A DNA stretch of 32,288 bases from Rhodopila sp. (GCA_031291715.1 JARLIN010000270.1:1-32288); one strand, 5' to 3'; shown: positions 19,706 to 30,820, counted from the first letter of the stretch. The notes: generated by a model not told the origin, from the sequence alone. Numbers and translations: made by a program.

Positions 19706-22700
19706 ATGAGCATATCGACGCCCTTCATTAATCGGCCGATCGCCACGTCCCTGTTGACCGCGGCGGTTTTCCTGGCCGGGCTTGTTGCGTATCCGTTGCT
19801 GCCGGTGGCGCCTCTGCCCAATGTCGAGTTTCCAACGTTGACGGTGACCGCGCAATATCCTGGGGCCAGCCCGGAAACGATGGCGTCCACGGTCGCGACG
19901 CCGCTGGAAACCCAGTTTGGCCAGATGTTGCCCGGGCTGGCACAGATGACGTCGACGAGCGTCCTCGGGACGACGACGATCGCGCTGCAGTTCGATCTGG
20001 GCACCAATCTTGGCAATGCCGAGACATTGGTTCTGGAAGCGATCAATGCCGCCGAGGGCTCGCTGCCCAAGAATATGCCCAGTCCGCCGACCTTTCGCGC
20101 GATCAATCCGTCTGACAGCCCGATCTTGATCCTGGCGATGCAGTCCGATCAGGCGCCGATCACCGATGTGGACAGCTACGCCGAGAATATTGTCGAGCAG
20201 CAGATTTCACAGCTTCCTGGCGTCGGTCAGGTGCTGGTGGTCGGCCAGCAGACGCCGGCGATCCGGGTCCAGGTCGATCCCGCACGCCTCGCGTCGATGG
20301 GCATGACGATGGAGGACGTGCGCAGCGTCCTGACGAACGTGACAGTCGATGATCCCAAGGGCAGCGTGGACGGGCCGAATCAGTCCTACACGATCTACGC
20401 CAACGATCAGCTAACCAAGGCAGAGCCATACAACAACGTCATCATCGGCTATCACAACGGCGCAGCGATCCGCATTCGCGATGTCGGCCGAGCGGTCGCC
20501 GGCCCGCAGAATCGGGAGCTTGCGGCGTGGACCAATGGAAAGAAGTCGGTCCTGCTGCTCGTGTTCAAGCAGGCAAACGCCAACGTCATTTCTACCGCGG
20601 ATGGCGTAAAGGCCAGGCTGTCGTCGCTAAAGGCCGACATCCCGCCTGACATCCAACTGAATGTTGTCTCCGACCGCACGCTGACGATCCGAGCCTCGGT
20701 GAACGACGTGGAGTTTACCTTGCTGATGGCCATCGGCCTGGTAGTCATGGTGATTTTTGTATTTTTGCGCAACGTTTGGGCAACGATCATCCCTAGCATA
20801 ACGATACCGGTGGCACTCGTCGGCACTCTGAGCGTGATGTATTTGTGTGGTTTCAGCCTGGACAATTTGTCGCTCATGGGCCTGACCATCGCGGTGGGAT
20901 TCGTCGTTGATGACGCCATCGTCATGCTGGAAAACATCTTTCGCCATATTGAGGACGGGATGGGGCCGCTGGAGGCGGCATTGGCCGGTGCCAGTGAGAT
21001 CGGTTTTACAATCGTATCCATCAGCCTCTCGTTGGTCGCGGTGTTCATTCCACTGCTGCTGATGGGCGGCATCATCGGGCGCTTGTTCAGGGAATTCGCC
21101 ATCTCCGTCTCGATCACGATCGCGGTCTCAGCGCTGGTCTCGCTGACGCTGACGCCGATGATGTGCTCCCGGTTCCTGTCGCCAGAGGCGCACCGCCATG
21201 GGCGCATCTACAATCTGATCGAGGGGATGTTCGAGCGGATGATCCGCTTCTACGAGCGGACGCTGGACATGGCGCTGCGCTTCCGTTTCATCACGCTCAT
21301 GGTGTTCGTCGCGACGGTGACACTGACCGTCGTGCTCTACATCGTGATTCCCAAGGGCTTCTTCCCAACCCAGGATACGGGAATCATGATCGGCGTCACC
21401 GTCGCGGCGCAGGACTCCTCATTTGACCAGATGGCCAGGCTGCAGCGAAAGGCGAACGACGTGGTCATGCATGACCCGGCTGTCGCGACGGTCGTATCGG
21501 CGATCGGGGCGGGCACCGCCGGACAGACGGCGAGCGACGGGCGCATGTACATCACCCTCAAGCCATGGGACCAACGAACGAGCAATATCACCCAGGTGAT
21601 CGCTCGGCTCGACCGGGAAATGCAGGCCATCAGCGGTATCCGGCTGTTCCTGCAGCCCGTGCAGGACGTCAGGGTCGGTGCCCGTCTCGGCCGGACACAG
21701 TACCAATACACACTGCAGGACTCGAACCAGGATGAATTGAACCAGTGGGCGCCGAAGATACTGGCGAAAATGCAACAAATCCCGCTACTGGCGGACGTGA
21801 CTTCGGACCAGGAGAATTCAGGCACGGCGGAAACCCTGACCTACGACCGTGACCAGGCCTCCCGCTTTGGGGTTCAGCCGGCGGCGATCGATGCCGTACT
21901 GTATGATGCCTTTGGTCAGCGCGAAGTGGCCCAATATTTCACGGGAAACAAGGCTTATTACGTGATCCTGGAGGCATTCCCGGACGAATACGGCAGCCTG
22001 TCCACGTTGCAGAAGCTGTATGTGCATTCGTCAACCGGCGCGGTCGTGCCGCTTTCGACGCTGGTTCACCAGACGACGATTCCGGTGGAGCCGCTGGCCA
22101 TCAATCACCAGAGTCAGTTTCCATCCGTGACGATATCATTCAATCTTGCCGGCAACGCATCCCTCGGGGAAGCCGTGGCGCAGGTCGATCGTGCGGAAGC
22201 ATCGATGGGCATGCCTATAACCGTTCAGGGCAGCTTCCAGGGCACGGCTCAGGCGTTCCAGTCGTCGTTGAGCACCCAGCCGTATCTGGTCGCCGCGGCA
22301 TTGGTTGCGGTCTATATCATCCTGGGTGTGCTCTACGAAAGTTACGTGCTGCCGTTAACGATCCTGTCCACGCTGCCGTCGGCGGGCGTGGGCGCGCTGC
22401 TGATGCTGATGCTATTCGGCTACCAACTTACCGTCATCGCATTGATTGGCATCATCCTGCTGATCGGCATCGTCAAGAAGAACGGCATCATGATGGTGGA
22501 CTTTGCCATCACCGCGGAACGACGCGACGGGATGACCCCGCAACAAGCGATCCGCCAGGCCAGCTTGCAGCGGTTCCGGCCGATCCTGATGACCACGATG
22601 GCGGCGATGCTGAGCGGCCTGCCGCTGATGCTGGAGAACGGCGCGGGGTCAGAACTGCGCAAGCCGCTGGGCTTCGCGATGGTCGGTGGTTTGTTGTTAA

Positions 22701-22834
22701 GCCAGGTCCTGACTCTCTACACGACGCCGGTGATCTATCTCTATCTGGATGGTCTCCAGCATTGGCTGATGCCTGGCCGCCGGTCGCCCATTCCGCGGCT
22801 GGCGGAGAAGATGGGGGCGGTGGCGGGAGATTGA
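19706..22834 (+). CDS. RND multidrug efflux permease (AcrB/MdtB/MdtC-like, HAE1)
   Basis: 1042 aa; STPFINRPIATSLLTAAVFLAGLVAYPLLPVAPLPNVEFPTLTV; GLTIAVGFVVDDAIVMLENIFRHIEDG; RFRPILMTTMAAMLSGLPLMLENGAGSELRKPLGFAMVGGLL. Confidence 0.97.
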   Translation: MSISTPFINRPIATSLLTAAVFLAGLVAYPLLPVAPLPNVEFPTLTVTAQYPGASPETMASTVATPLETQFGQMLPGLAQMTSTSVLGTTTIALQFDLGTNLGNAETLVLEAINAAEGSLPKNMPSPPTFRAINPSDSPILILAMQSDQAPITDVDSYAENIVEQQISQLPGVGQVLVVGQQTPAIRVQVDPARLASMGMTMEDVRSVLTNVTVDDPKGSVDGPNQSYTIYANDQLTKAEPYNNVIIGYHNGAAIRIRDVGRAVAGPQNRELAAWTNGKKSVLLLVFKQANANVISTADGVKARLSSLKADIPPDIQLNVVSDRTLTIRASVNDVEFTLLMAIGLVVMVIFVFLRNVWATIIPSITIPVALVGTLSVMYLCGFSLDNLSLMGLTIAVGFVVDDAIVMLENIFRHIEDGMGPLEAALAGASEIGFTIVSISLSLVAVFIPLLLMGGIIGRLFREFAISVSITIAVSALVSLTLTPMMCSRFLSPEAHRHGRIYNLIEGMFERMIRFYERTLDMALRFRFITLMVFVATVTLTVVLYIVIPKGFFPTQDTGIMIGVTVAAQDSSFDQMARLQRKANDVVMHDPAVATVVSAIGAGTAGQTASDGRMYITLKPWDQRTSNITQVIARLDREMQAISGIRLFLQPVQDVRVGARLGRTQYQYTLQDSNQDELNQWAPKILAKMQQIPLLADVTSDQENSGTAETLTYDRDQASRFGVQPAAIDAVLYDAFGQREVAQYFTGNKAYYVILEAFPDEYGSLSTLQKLYVHSSTGAVVPLSTLVHQTTIPVEPLAINHQSQFPSVTISFNLAGNASLGEAVAQVDRAEASMGMPITVQGSFQGTAQAFQSSLSTQPYLVAAALVAVYIILGVLYESYVLPLTILSTLPSAGVGALLMLMLFGYQLTVIALIGIILLIGIVKKNGIMMVDFAITAERRDGMTPQQAIRQASLQRFRPILMTTMAAMLSGLPLMLENGAGSELRKPLGFAMVGGLLLSQVLTLYTTPVIYLYLDGLQHWLMPGRRSPIPRLAEKMGAVAGD

Positions 22835-22850
22835 GGCGGTAACGACCCGC

Positions 22851-22870
22851 CCTCGCAACGCGAGGTTTTT
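22851..22870 (+). terminator. Intrinsic terminator after the RND permease
   Basis: cctcgc-aac-gcgagg perfect 6-bp stem with 3-nt loop directly followed by ttttt. Confidence 0.75.
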
Positions 22871-23180
22871 CGTTGCCCCATGAAAACACAATGGCCAAGA
22901 AATTGATAAAAGGAATCCGCAGTTCCCCGCAGTGCTGGAGACAGCAGAGGGACTACGGCGATCGCTCATCAAGGGTCTATGTTCCATTTTGTTACAACGC
23001 ATGTCGGCACACTTTACATGTGCTGTGCGACGGGCCGGTCGCCGTATGGGTAAGGTACTGATTTCCAATAGCATGTTTCTGCGGCACACGATTTGCTTTT
23101 GTGGCTCCCAGAGATTGTTGAGCCAGACGCGCATGCCGATTTGTCGGTCGTTCTGGCTTTTGGGAAGGGGGATTACGCCG

Positions 23181-23849
23181 ATGCCTGAATTCGCTCACAG
23201 GAACCGCTCGGGTCGACTGCGGCGGGCGCTCCCCCACACCTTGGCCGCTAGCTTGATAGCGTTAATCCCGCTGGCGGTGGGGATGATCACGCTGCCGGGC
23301 GCTGCGCATGCTGCACCTATACCCAGTGTGGTATCAGGTTCGTTTTCTGGGACGCTCGGTACCGTAACGGCCGCCAACTTCGCGGGTGAAGACTACGAAC
23401 CCGGCGATGTTTTCACCGGCACGTTCACATATACGTCGGGCAATTTCGACAGCACGTTCACCGCGACGATCACTGACGTGACCACAGGCTCGTCGTTTAC
23501 CCTGCCTGCTGGCTACACCACTTCGGGCGGCGCCTCGGGGACGCCAGACGACTTCGTCGTGACGGCACACGACTCACTTGTGTACCCGGACTACACCCCG
23601 TTCACCTTGGATCTCGTGCTGGAGGGCACTCTGGCGCCCGGCGGCCTCCCCAACACGTTGACATTCACGGGCGGTACCGGGTCCGTGGCTATCGATGTCG
23701 CAGCCGAACCCGTTGGCCGGTACAACACCACCGGCAATCCGGAGGAAACACTGACGGTCGATTTGAACATCCCGGAACCCTTGTCGATCGGCCTGTTTGG
23801 TTTCGCTCTCGCCAGTCTGGCGAGCGTGAAGCGCCGCGCGAAGCGCTGA
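23181..23849 (+). CDS. Secreted protein with PEP-CTERM-like sorting signal, function unknown
   Basis: N-terminal signal peptide (LAASLIALIPLAVGMITLPGAAHAAP), beta-rich Thr/Gly/Ser body, C-terminus IPEPLSIGLFGFALASLASVKRRAKR (PEP motif + hydrophobic stretch + basic tail); start MPEFAHRNRSG with aagggggga-type RBS region. Confidence 0.8.
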   Translation: MPEFAHRNRSGRLRRALPHTLAASLIALIPLAVGMITLPGAAHAAPIPSVVSGSFSGTLGTVTAANFAGEDYEPGDVFTGTFTYTSGNFDSTFTATITDVTTGSSFTLPAGYTTSGGASGTPDDFVVTAHDSLVYPDYTPFTLDLVLEGTLAPGGLPNTLTFTGGTGSVAIDVAAEPVGRYNTTGNPEETLTVDLNIPEPLSIGLFGFALASLASVKRRAKR

Positions 23850-23883
23850 CCCAAGCCGGGGCGGCGGCCCTCATGGACGGCAT

Positions 23884-24603
23884 CTAAGCTCCGCCCTCCA
23901 GATACGCCGCCCTGATCTCCGGCCGCGCCAGCAGTTCCGCACCCGTCCCGGCCATCGTGATCGACCCGTTCACCAGCACATACCCCCGGTGCGCGAGGCG
24001 CAGCGCCTGATATGCATTCTGTTCCACCAGCAACACGGTTAACCCCGTCGTGCGGTTCAGTTCCCTGATCGCACCGAAAATCTGTCGCACCACCAGCGGT
24101 GCCAGACCCAACGACGGCTCGTCTAACAACAACAACCTCGGCCGGGACATTAATGCCCGGCCGATCGCCAGCATCTGCTGCTCACCACCCGACAGAGTCC
24201 CGCCGCGCTGATTGATGCGTTCCTTCAGGCGGGGGAACAGGGTGAAAACCTGCTCCAGCAGCCCCGCGATGTCCGAGCGGCCGGCGACCTCGGCGCCCAT
24301 CAGCAGGTTCTCGTGCACCGACATGCGATTGAAGATGCGGCGGCCCTCCGGCGCCTGAGCAAGTCCGCGCCGCATGATCTGATGGGTTGGCCAGTTCGTG
24401 ATGTCCTGGCCGTCATGGACGATTTTTCCGGACCGGGCGCGCGGGTTGCCGCAGATCGTCATCATCAGGGTCGATTTGCCCGCCCCGTTTGCGCCGATGA
24501 GGGTGACGATTTCGCCCTGGTCAACCGTCAGGTCGATGCCGCGGAGCGCCTGGATTGCCCCATAAAAGGCAGTTACGCCGGACAGCGCCAGCAGCGCGCT
24601 CAT
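23884..24603 (-). CDS. livF: Branched-chain amino-acid ABC transporter ATP-binding protein LivF-like
   Basis: GANGAGKSTLMMTICG Walker A; LSGGEQQMLAIGRALMSRPRLLLLDEPSLGLAPLVV; 4-nt overlap with livG. Confidence 0.94.
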   Translation of the reverse strand: MSALLALSGVTAFYGAIQALRGIDLTVDQGEIVTLIGANGAGKSTLMMTICGNPRARSGKIVHDGQDITNWPTHQIMRRGLAQAPEGRRIFNRMSVHENLLMGAEVAGRSDIAGLLEQVFTLFPRLKERINQRGGTLSGGEQQMLAIGRALMSRPRLLLLDEPSLGLAPLVVRQIFGAIRELNRTTGLTVLLVEQNAYQALRLAHRGYVLVNGSITMAGTGAELLARPEIRAAYLEGGA

Positions 24604-25400
24604 GCGGGCACCTCGTCTTCCTCGCCTTCGCCCAGATAGGCGGCGATCACGGTGGGATCGGCGCGGACTTCGGCGGGCGTGCCGTCGCTGATCTTCTTGC
24701 CGTGGTCCAGCACCACGATGTGGTCGGAGATGCGCATGACCACACCCATGTCATGCTCGATCAGCAGCAGCGAGCAGCCCTCCTGGCGGATGCGCAGCAG
24801 CAACTGGTTCAGCTCTTCGGACTCGCGTGGGTTCAGCCCGGCCGCCGGTTCGTCCAAACACAGCAGCACCGGGTCGATGCACATGGCCCGCGCGATTTCC
24901 AGCCGGCGTTGCGCGCCGTAGGGCAGGGCGCCGGCAGGGTCATCGGCACGGGCGGTCAGGCCGATCGCATCCAGCCAGTGGCGGGCTTTCTTCACTCCCG
25001 CGGCCTCGGCGGCCCGGTAGCGGCCCAAACCCAGGACGGCCAGCACCCCCAAACCGGTGGCGGCCATCAGCGTGTTGTGCTGCGCGACCAGAAGGTTTTC
25101 CAATACCGTCATGCCGGCGAACAGGCGGATATTTTGGAACGTGCGGGCGACCCTGGCGGCGGAGGCGATCCGGTGGCCGGGCATGCGTTGCAGCGGATAT
25201 GTCCCGCCGTCTGGATGTGTCAGGACGATTGTTCCGACGGTCGGCCGATAGAAGCCGGTAATGCAGTTGAACACCGTGGTCTTACCGGCGCCGTTTGGAC
25301 CGATGACAGCGGTGATGTCCCCGGCGCGCGCCTCGAACGACAGCTCATCAACTGCTTTCAGGCCGCCGAACCGCATGGTGAGGCCGGAGACGGACAGCAC
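24600..25400 (-). CDS. livG: Branched-chain amino-acid ABC transporter ATP-binding protein LivG-like
   Basis: [85 protein letters not shown]. Confidence 0.94.
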   Translation of the reverse strand: MLSVSGLTMRFGGLKAVDELSFEARAGDITAVIGPNGAGKTTVFNCITGFYRPTVGTIVLTHPDGGTYPLQRMPGHRIASAARVARTFQNIRLFAGMTVLENLLVAQHNTLMAATGLGVLAVLGLGRYRAAEAAGVKKARHWLDAIGLTARADDPAGALPYGAQRRLEIARAMCIDPVLLCLDEPAAGLNPRESEELNQLLLRIRQEGCSLLLIEHDMGVVMRISDHIVVLDHGKKISDGTPAEVRADPTVIAAYLGEGEEDEVPA

Positions 25401-26725
25401 TATCCGCGCCCCTGCGCCACGAGGTCCGGCGCGATTTCCTTCACCGTGGTCAATGCCACACTCGGGGTGCGACCGGATACCAGGCCTCGGGGGCGGAGGA
25501 TCATCATCACCACCAGTGCCAGTCCAAAGATCAGCATGCGGTACAATGGCAGTTCACTGGCAATGCCGGCGAAGACCTCGCTGTTCATTTGGTCGCCCAG
25601 GAAACTGAGGAAGTCCCTCAACGCCTCCAGTCCGCCAATCATGACGACGGCGGCCAGCGCCACGCCGAGTTGGCTACCCAGCCCACCAAGGACGACGATC
25701 GCGAGGACGGTGGCGGATTCGATAAAGGTGAAACTCTCCGGGCTGATGAAAGCCTGGCGGGTGGCGAAGAAGGCGCCGGCGAAACCGCCGAACATGGCGC
25801 CGATGCCGAACGCGGTCAGCTTGGTGTTGCGAACGTTGATGCCCAGCGACCGGCAGGCGATCTCGTCCTCACGAAGAGCCTCCCACGCGCGTCCGAGTGG
25901 CAGGCGGCGCAGGCGGAGGGAAACCCAGTTGGTCAACAGCGCCAGGCCGAGAATCACATAATACAGGAAGATGATGCGCTGGATCACCTCGGGTTCGATG
26001 TTGAAGAAGCCGGCGAAGGTGCCACTGCCGCCGTCCATGCTGAAGGCGAGGCCGAACAAAGTGGGGCGTGGGATGCCGGTGATGCCGTTGGGACCGTTGG
26101 TCAGGGACACCCAGTTGGTCAGCACGATGCGGATGATCTCGCCGAACGCCAGGGTAACAATTGCCAGATAGTCGCCGCGCAGGCGCAGCACGGGAAAGCC
26201 GAGCATGACTCCCCACATGGCAGCGAGAATTCCCGCCATCGGCAGGCAGGTCCAAAAGCCCAGCCCGAAGGTCGTCGCCAGGATTGCGTACGAATAGGCG
26301 CCGACGGCGTAGAACGCGACGTAGCCAAGGTCGAGCAGGCCAGCCAACCCCACGACAATGTTCAGGCCCCACCCAAGCATGATGTAGGTCAGCACGAGCG
26401 TCCCGAGGTCGATGTAGTAGCGGGAGCCAGTGAACGGCAGCGCGACCGCAGCGACCAACAGCACGGGGGTCACATACTTCCCCGCGCGGGTGATGCGCTC
26501 GGCGAAGGCCCGGTTGGCCTGGACGGCTTCGGCCCGCGTGCGCCCACGCCAGGATAGGATGGCGAGGCGGCCGAGGAAGACGAGGCCAACGACGACCGCT
26601 GTGGCGATCGGGCGAGCATGGATGGAAAGGCCGCGATCGCCGCTCGTGGTGACCAGGCCAACCAGGGGACCGCACAGGCCGAGGGCGACGATGGCCGAAA
26701 GGAAAGCGTCGCGGAGAGGGGTCAT
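25400..26725 (-). CDS. livM: Branched-chain amino-acid ABC transporter permease LivM-like
   Basis: [85 protein letters not shown]. Confidence 0.94.
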   Translation of the reverse strand: MTPLRDAFLSAIVALGLCGPLVGLVTTSGDRGLSIHARPIATAVVVGLVFLGRLAILSWRGRTRAEAVQANRAFAERITRAGKYVTPVLLVAAVALPFTGSRYYIDLGTLVLTYIMLGWGLNIVVGLAGLLDLGYVAFYAVGAYSYAILATTFGLGFWTCLPMAGILAAMWGVMLGFPVLRLRGDYLAIVTLAFGEIIRIVLTNWVSLTNGPNGITGIPRPTLFGLAFSMDGGSGTFAGFFNIEPEVIQRIIFLYYVILGLALLTNWVSLRLRRLPLGRAWEALREDEIACRSLGINVRNTKLTAFGIGAMFGGFAGAFFATRQAFISPESFTFIESATVLAIVVLGGLGSQLGVALAAVVMIGGLEALRDFLSFLGDQMNSEVFAGIASELPLYRMLIFGLALVVMMILRPRGLVSGRTPSVALTTVKEIAPDLVAQGRG

Positions 26726-26804
26726 TGTCGGGGCGCCTGCGCCCTGCGCCGCCCTGCCATGACGCTGAAGGGAGGGGCAACTCGCTCACCCGGCGCCCCC
26801 GCCC

Positions 26805-27719
<915 letters not shown>

Positions 27720-27848
27720 TCGCGCTCCGATTCTGTGCTGAACGCAATGCAACCATGCGGGATGCGTATGGCGCAAGGGCGGCTGGGCCGTTCCAATCGC
27801 TTCCGCGCCGGTGTCTCGCCCCGCCGGCTAACGCTGCGATACGCATGA

Positions 27849-27864
27849 GGCCTTCGCGAAGGCC
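27849..27864. repeat. 16-bp perfect palindrome ggccttcgcgaaggcc
   Basis: Exact self-complementary 16-mer, 7 bp downstream of the antiporter stop codon (minus strand). Confidence 0.8.
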
Positions 27865-27871
27865 GACGCCT

Positions 27872-29683
27872 TCAAGCAGGAAGGTGCCCCGAAGAACTGA
27901 CCGCGCCCGCGCCGGACCCGCTGGTCTGCTCCTTTTGATCCGCTTCGAACAACGTCATCAGTTCCTCGGCCGCGTCCTGCGTGCTCTGAATAAGCTGCTT
28001 CTCGTCGCGATAGATCGCATGGGTTTCCCGCAAGTTCTGCTCATCATATTCGCGGAACAATGCCACGGACCGCACCGCGTCCTCCGGCGAAATCCCCAGC
28101 ATCGTCAGCGACTCTTCGGCCATCTTCAAGCTGGAATAGAACGTTTCACGCACCAGCCCATCCACGCTCCGGTCCATCAGCAGATACGCATGCCGCCGGT
28201 TGCGCGCCCGCGCCATGACCTTCAACTGAGGGAAATTCCGCTTGGCGACTTCGACGACCCGTAGCACGGCCTCCATGTCGTCCAGCACGACGATCAGCAG
28301 CTTCGCCTGCTCCGCCCCGGCCGAACGCAGAAGATCGGCACGGGTGGGATCGCCGAAATAGACTTTGGTGCCAAAACGGCGCACGACATCCACCTGCCCG
28401 GGATCGCGCTCCAGCGCCGTGAAGTTAATCCCATGCATGCGCAGCACTCGGCCGATAATCTGACCGACGCGCCCGAAACCGCAAATGATAACTGGGGCAT
28501 TCGCCGCCTCGATCGTATCGAAATCCGGCGCTGGCTCGGCCTCCAGCCGAGGTACCAGGAACCGCTCCGACAACGCGAACAGCACCGGCGTCGCGGCCAT
28601 CGAGGTGGCCGCGACCAGCGTGGCCATCGCCGCCTGGTCGGGCGCCAATGCGCCCACCGCGACCGCGGCGCCGAACAACACGAAGCTGAACTCGCTGGCT
28701 TGCGGCAAGGCGAGGCTGAAACGGACCGCGTCCGGAATGCTCTGCCGCGATGCCAGAGCGAGGCCGAAACAGATGGCCGCCTTCGCCAACAGCAGCACGA
28801 TGGTCGCACCGGCCAGCACACTCGGATGCGCCCACGCCAATCCCAGATCGGCGGACATCCCGACCGAAATGAAGAAGAAGCCCAGCAGGAGACCCTCGAA
28901 CGGCGCGATATCGGCCTGCAACTCATGCCGGTACTCAGATTCCGACAGCAGCACGCCTGCCATGAAGGCGCCGAGCGACATGGAAAGTCCGGCGAGATGC
29001 GCGATGTAGGCGGTGCCGGCCACGATCAGCAGCGACGCGGTGGTGAACAACTCCGGCGTGCGGGCACCCCCGATGGCGCGGATCAACGGCGGAACGGCGA
29101 AGCGGCCGCCGACGAGGATCACGGCGACCGCGGTGGCGCCGCGCGCGACATCGTGCCACGGCACGTGGTCCGGCAGGGTTCGCTCCGCCAGCAGCGGCAC
29201 GAGCGCCACGAGCGGAATGAACGCCAGATCCTGAAACAGCAGTACCGCGAACCCGTCCCGTCCCGCCCGGCTTTTCAATAGTTCAGATTCCGCGAGCATC
29301 GGTAGCACGATCGCGGTGGACGACATCGCCATCCCCGCGCCCAGCACGATTCCTCCCGCCCAGGGCACCCCCGCCATGTGGATGACGACCGCCAAAACGA
29401 TGCCACTCAGAACCACCTGTGCCGCCCCCAGGCCGAAGACGGCCTGGCGCATCACCCAAAGACGCCGAGGCCGCAGCTCCAGGCCGATCAGGAACAGCAG
29501 CATGACGACGCCGAGTGACGAAATGTCGGCGATCTGCTCTATGTCGCTGACCAGTCCCAGGACCGAGGGGCCGATCACGACGCCCGCCAGCAGGTACCCC
29601 AGAACGCTGCCCAGCCCGAACCGCCGCGTCAGCGGCACCGCGATCGTCGCCGCCGCCAACAGTGCAACGAGAGAGAGCAGCAT
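27872..29683 (-). CDS. CPA2 family monovalent cation:proton antiporter with RCK/TrkA-N domain (KefB/KefC-like)
   Basis: TRRFGLGSVLGYLLAGVVIGPSVLGL; GLELRPRRLWVMRQAVFGLG; TrkA-N IICGFGRVGQIIGRVLRMHGINFTALERDPGQVDVVRRFGTKVYFGDPTRADLL; start MLLSLVALLAA in a TGATG overlap with the upstream gene. Confidence 0.93.
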   Translation of the reverse strand: MLLSLVALLAAATIAVPLTRRFGLGSVLGYLLAGVVIGPSVLGLVSDIEQIADISSLGVVMLLFLIGLELRPRRLWVMRQAVFGLGAAQVVLSGIVLAVVIHMAGVPWAGGIVLGAGMAMSSTAIVLPMLAESELLKSRAGRDGFAVLLFQDLAFIPLVALVPLLAERTLPDHVPWHDVARGATAVAVILVGGRFAVPPLIRAIGGARTPELFTTASLLIVAGTAYIAHLAGLSMSLGAFMAGVLLSESEYRHELQADIAPFEGLLLGFFFISVGMSADLGLAWAHPSVLAGATIVLLLAKAAICFGLALASRQSIPDAVRFSLALPQASEFSFVLFGAAVAVGALAPDQAAMATLVAATSMAATPVLFALSERFLVPRLEAEPAPDFDTIEAANAPVIICGFGRVGQIIGRVLRMHGINFTALERDPGQVDVVRRFGTKVYFGDPTRADLLRSAGAEQAKLLIVVLDDMEAVLRVVEVAKRNFPQLKVMARARNRRHAYLLMDRSVDGLVRETFYSSLKMAEESLTMLGISPEDAVRSVALFREYDEQNLRETHAIYRDEKQLIQSTQDAAEELMTLFEADQKEQTSGSGAGAVSSSGHLPA

Positions 29684-30663
29684 CAGTAGCCGCGCACGGT
29701 GTCGAAGCGGTTGGGCAACGATCTCCCGTCGCGCCAAGCCCGTAGATTGTCGAGGAAGATATCCAGGCTGTGTGGATTATAAGTCGCCGGATCATCCGCG
29801 GCGGTGTGCGGGCTGATGATCAGGTTCGGGGTGGACCACAGCCTGTGGCCAGGCGGGATGGGCTCCGGCGTGAACACGTCCAGCACGGCGCCGGAGAGAT
29901 GTTCCTGATCGAGCAGGTCGCACAACGCGTCCTGATCCAGCAGCTCGCCGCGGCCGATGTTCACCACACCTGCGTCGGAGGGCAGCAACGACAGCCGGCG
30001 CCGGTCCATCAGTCCGCGTGTGGCGTCGGTCAGCGGGCAGGCCAGCACGAGGAAATCTGTCTCTGGCAGAACATCATCCAGCGCCTCGGTGCCAATCACC
30101 TGCTCGCAGGAAGGGTGCGGCGCGGGGTGGGCCCGCACCCCGGTGACGCGCATGCCGAAACGGGCGGCGTGTTCAGCGGTGGCGCCCCCGAGCGTGCCCA
30201 GACCGACGACCGTTACGTTCCGCCCGCCAACAACAGCCCCCCACAATTTGTGCCATTTACCCTGGCGCTGGTGGGTCACCATGGCCGGCACACGATTGGC
30301 CAGCATCAGGATGGACATGATGGCGAACTCGCCTGACTTCGCAGCATGCGTGCCACGGTTGTTCATTAGCGCGACGCCGGGCGGAAGCCAGGTAAACGGC
30401 GCCAGGCGGTCGAGGCCGGCGTTGGTGATGAAAAGAAGCTTCAAGTGCGGCGCCTCGCACGGGAAGAATGCCCTGACCACACTGACATCGGTGACCAAGG
30501 CCTCCGCTTCCCGTATGGCCGCTGCGAAGTCGGCAGGTGTGGCGCCGACGCTGACGGTGTGTCCGCCCCCTATGTCCGGTGCGCGGGCCGCCGCTGCGTC
30601 CCACATCGCGCGCGAGAAATCGAACAGGGGGTCATCATGGGGGTTCTGTAGATGGATCCGCAT
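29683..30663 (-). CDS. D-isomer specific 2-hydroxyacid dehydrogenase family protein
   Basis: NAD-binding VTVVGLGTLGGATAEHAARFGMRVTGV; VNIGRGELLDQDAL; SGAVLDVFTPEPIPPGHRLWSTPNLIISPHTAADDP; start MRIHLQNPHDDPLF. Confidence 0.93.
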   Translation of the reverse strand: MRIHLQNPHDDPLFDFSRAMWDAAAARAPDIGGGHTVSVGATPADFAAAIREAEALVTDVSVVRAFFPCEAPHLKLLFITNAGLDRLAPFTWLPPGVALMNNRGTHAAKSGEFAIMSILMLANRVPAMVTHQRQGKWHKLWGAVVGGRNVTVVGLGTLGGATAEHAARFGMRVTGVRAHPAPHPSCEQVIGTEALDDVLPETDFLVLACPLTDATRGLMDRRRLSLLPSDAGVVNIGRGELLDQDALCDLLDQEHLSGAVLDVFTPEPIPPGHRLWSTPNLIISPHTAADDPATYNPHSLDIFLDNLRAWRDGRSLPNRFDTVRGY

Positions 30664-30790
30664 GGCGGGAAGCGTGCCATGCGGGAGCCTGGTTGGACAG
30701 CAGCAATGCCGGTGTGTTGTTCGAAGGATAAGGACATGATCCGAGGGTGCATCGGGCTCGGGGCGGGTGGAGGAAGGCATTTTCTTTGTT

Positions 30791-30820
30791 CGTCATGGCC
30801 GGGACTGGCCCGCCACGACG
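30791..30820. repeat. Copy of dispersed GTCATGGCCGGG-type imperfect palindrome
   Basis: cgtcatggccgggactggcccgccacgacg, intergenic between thrC and the hydroxyacid dehydrogenase; shares core with 202-228 and 17161-17184. Confidence 0.65.

Noticed and set aside
24555-26557. Long plus-strand ORFs (468 and 322 aa) opposite livG/livM
   Set aside because: Antisense to clear LivG/LivM proteins; composition (H, Q, R, G rich) indicates shadow ORFs.
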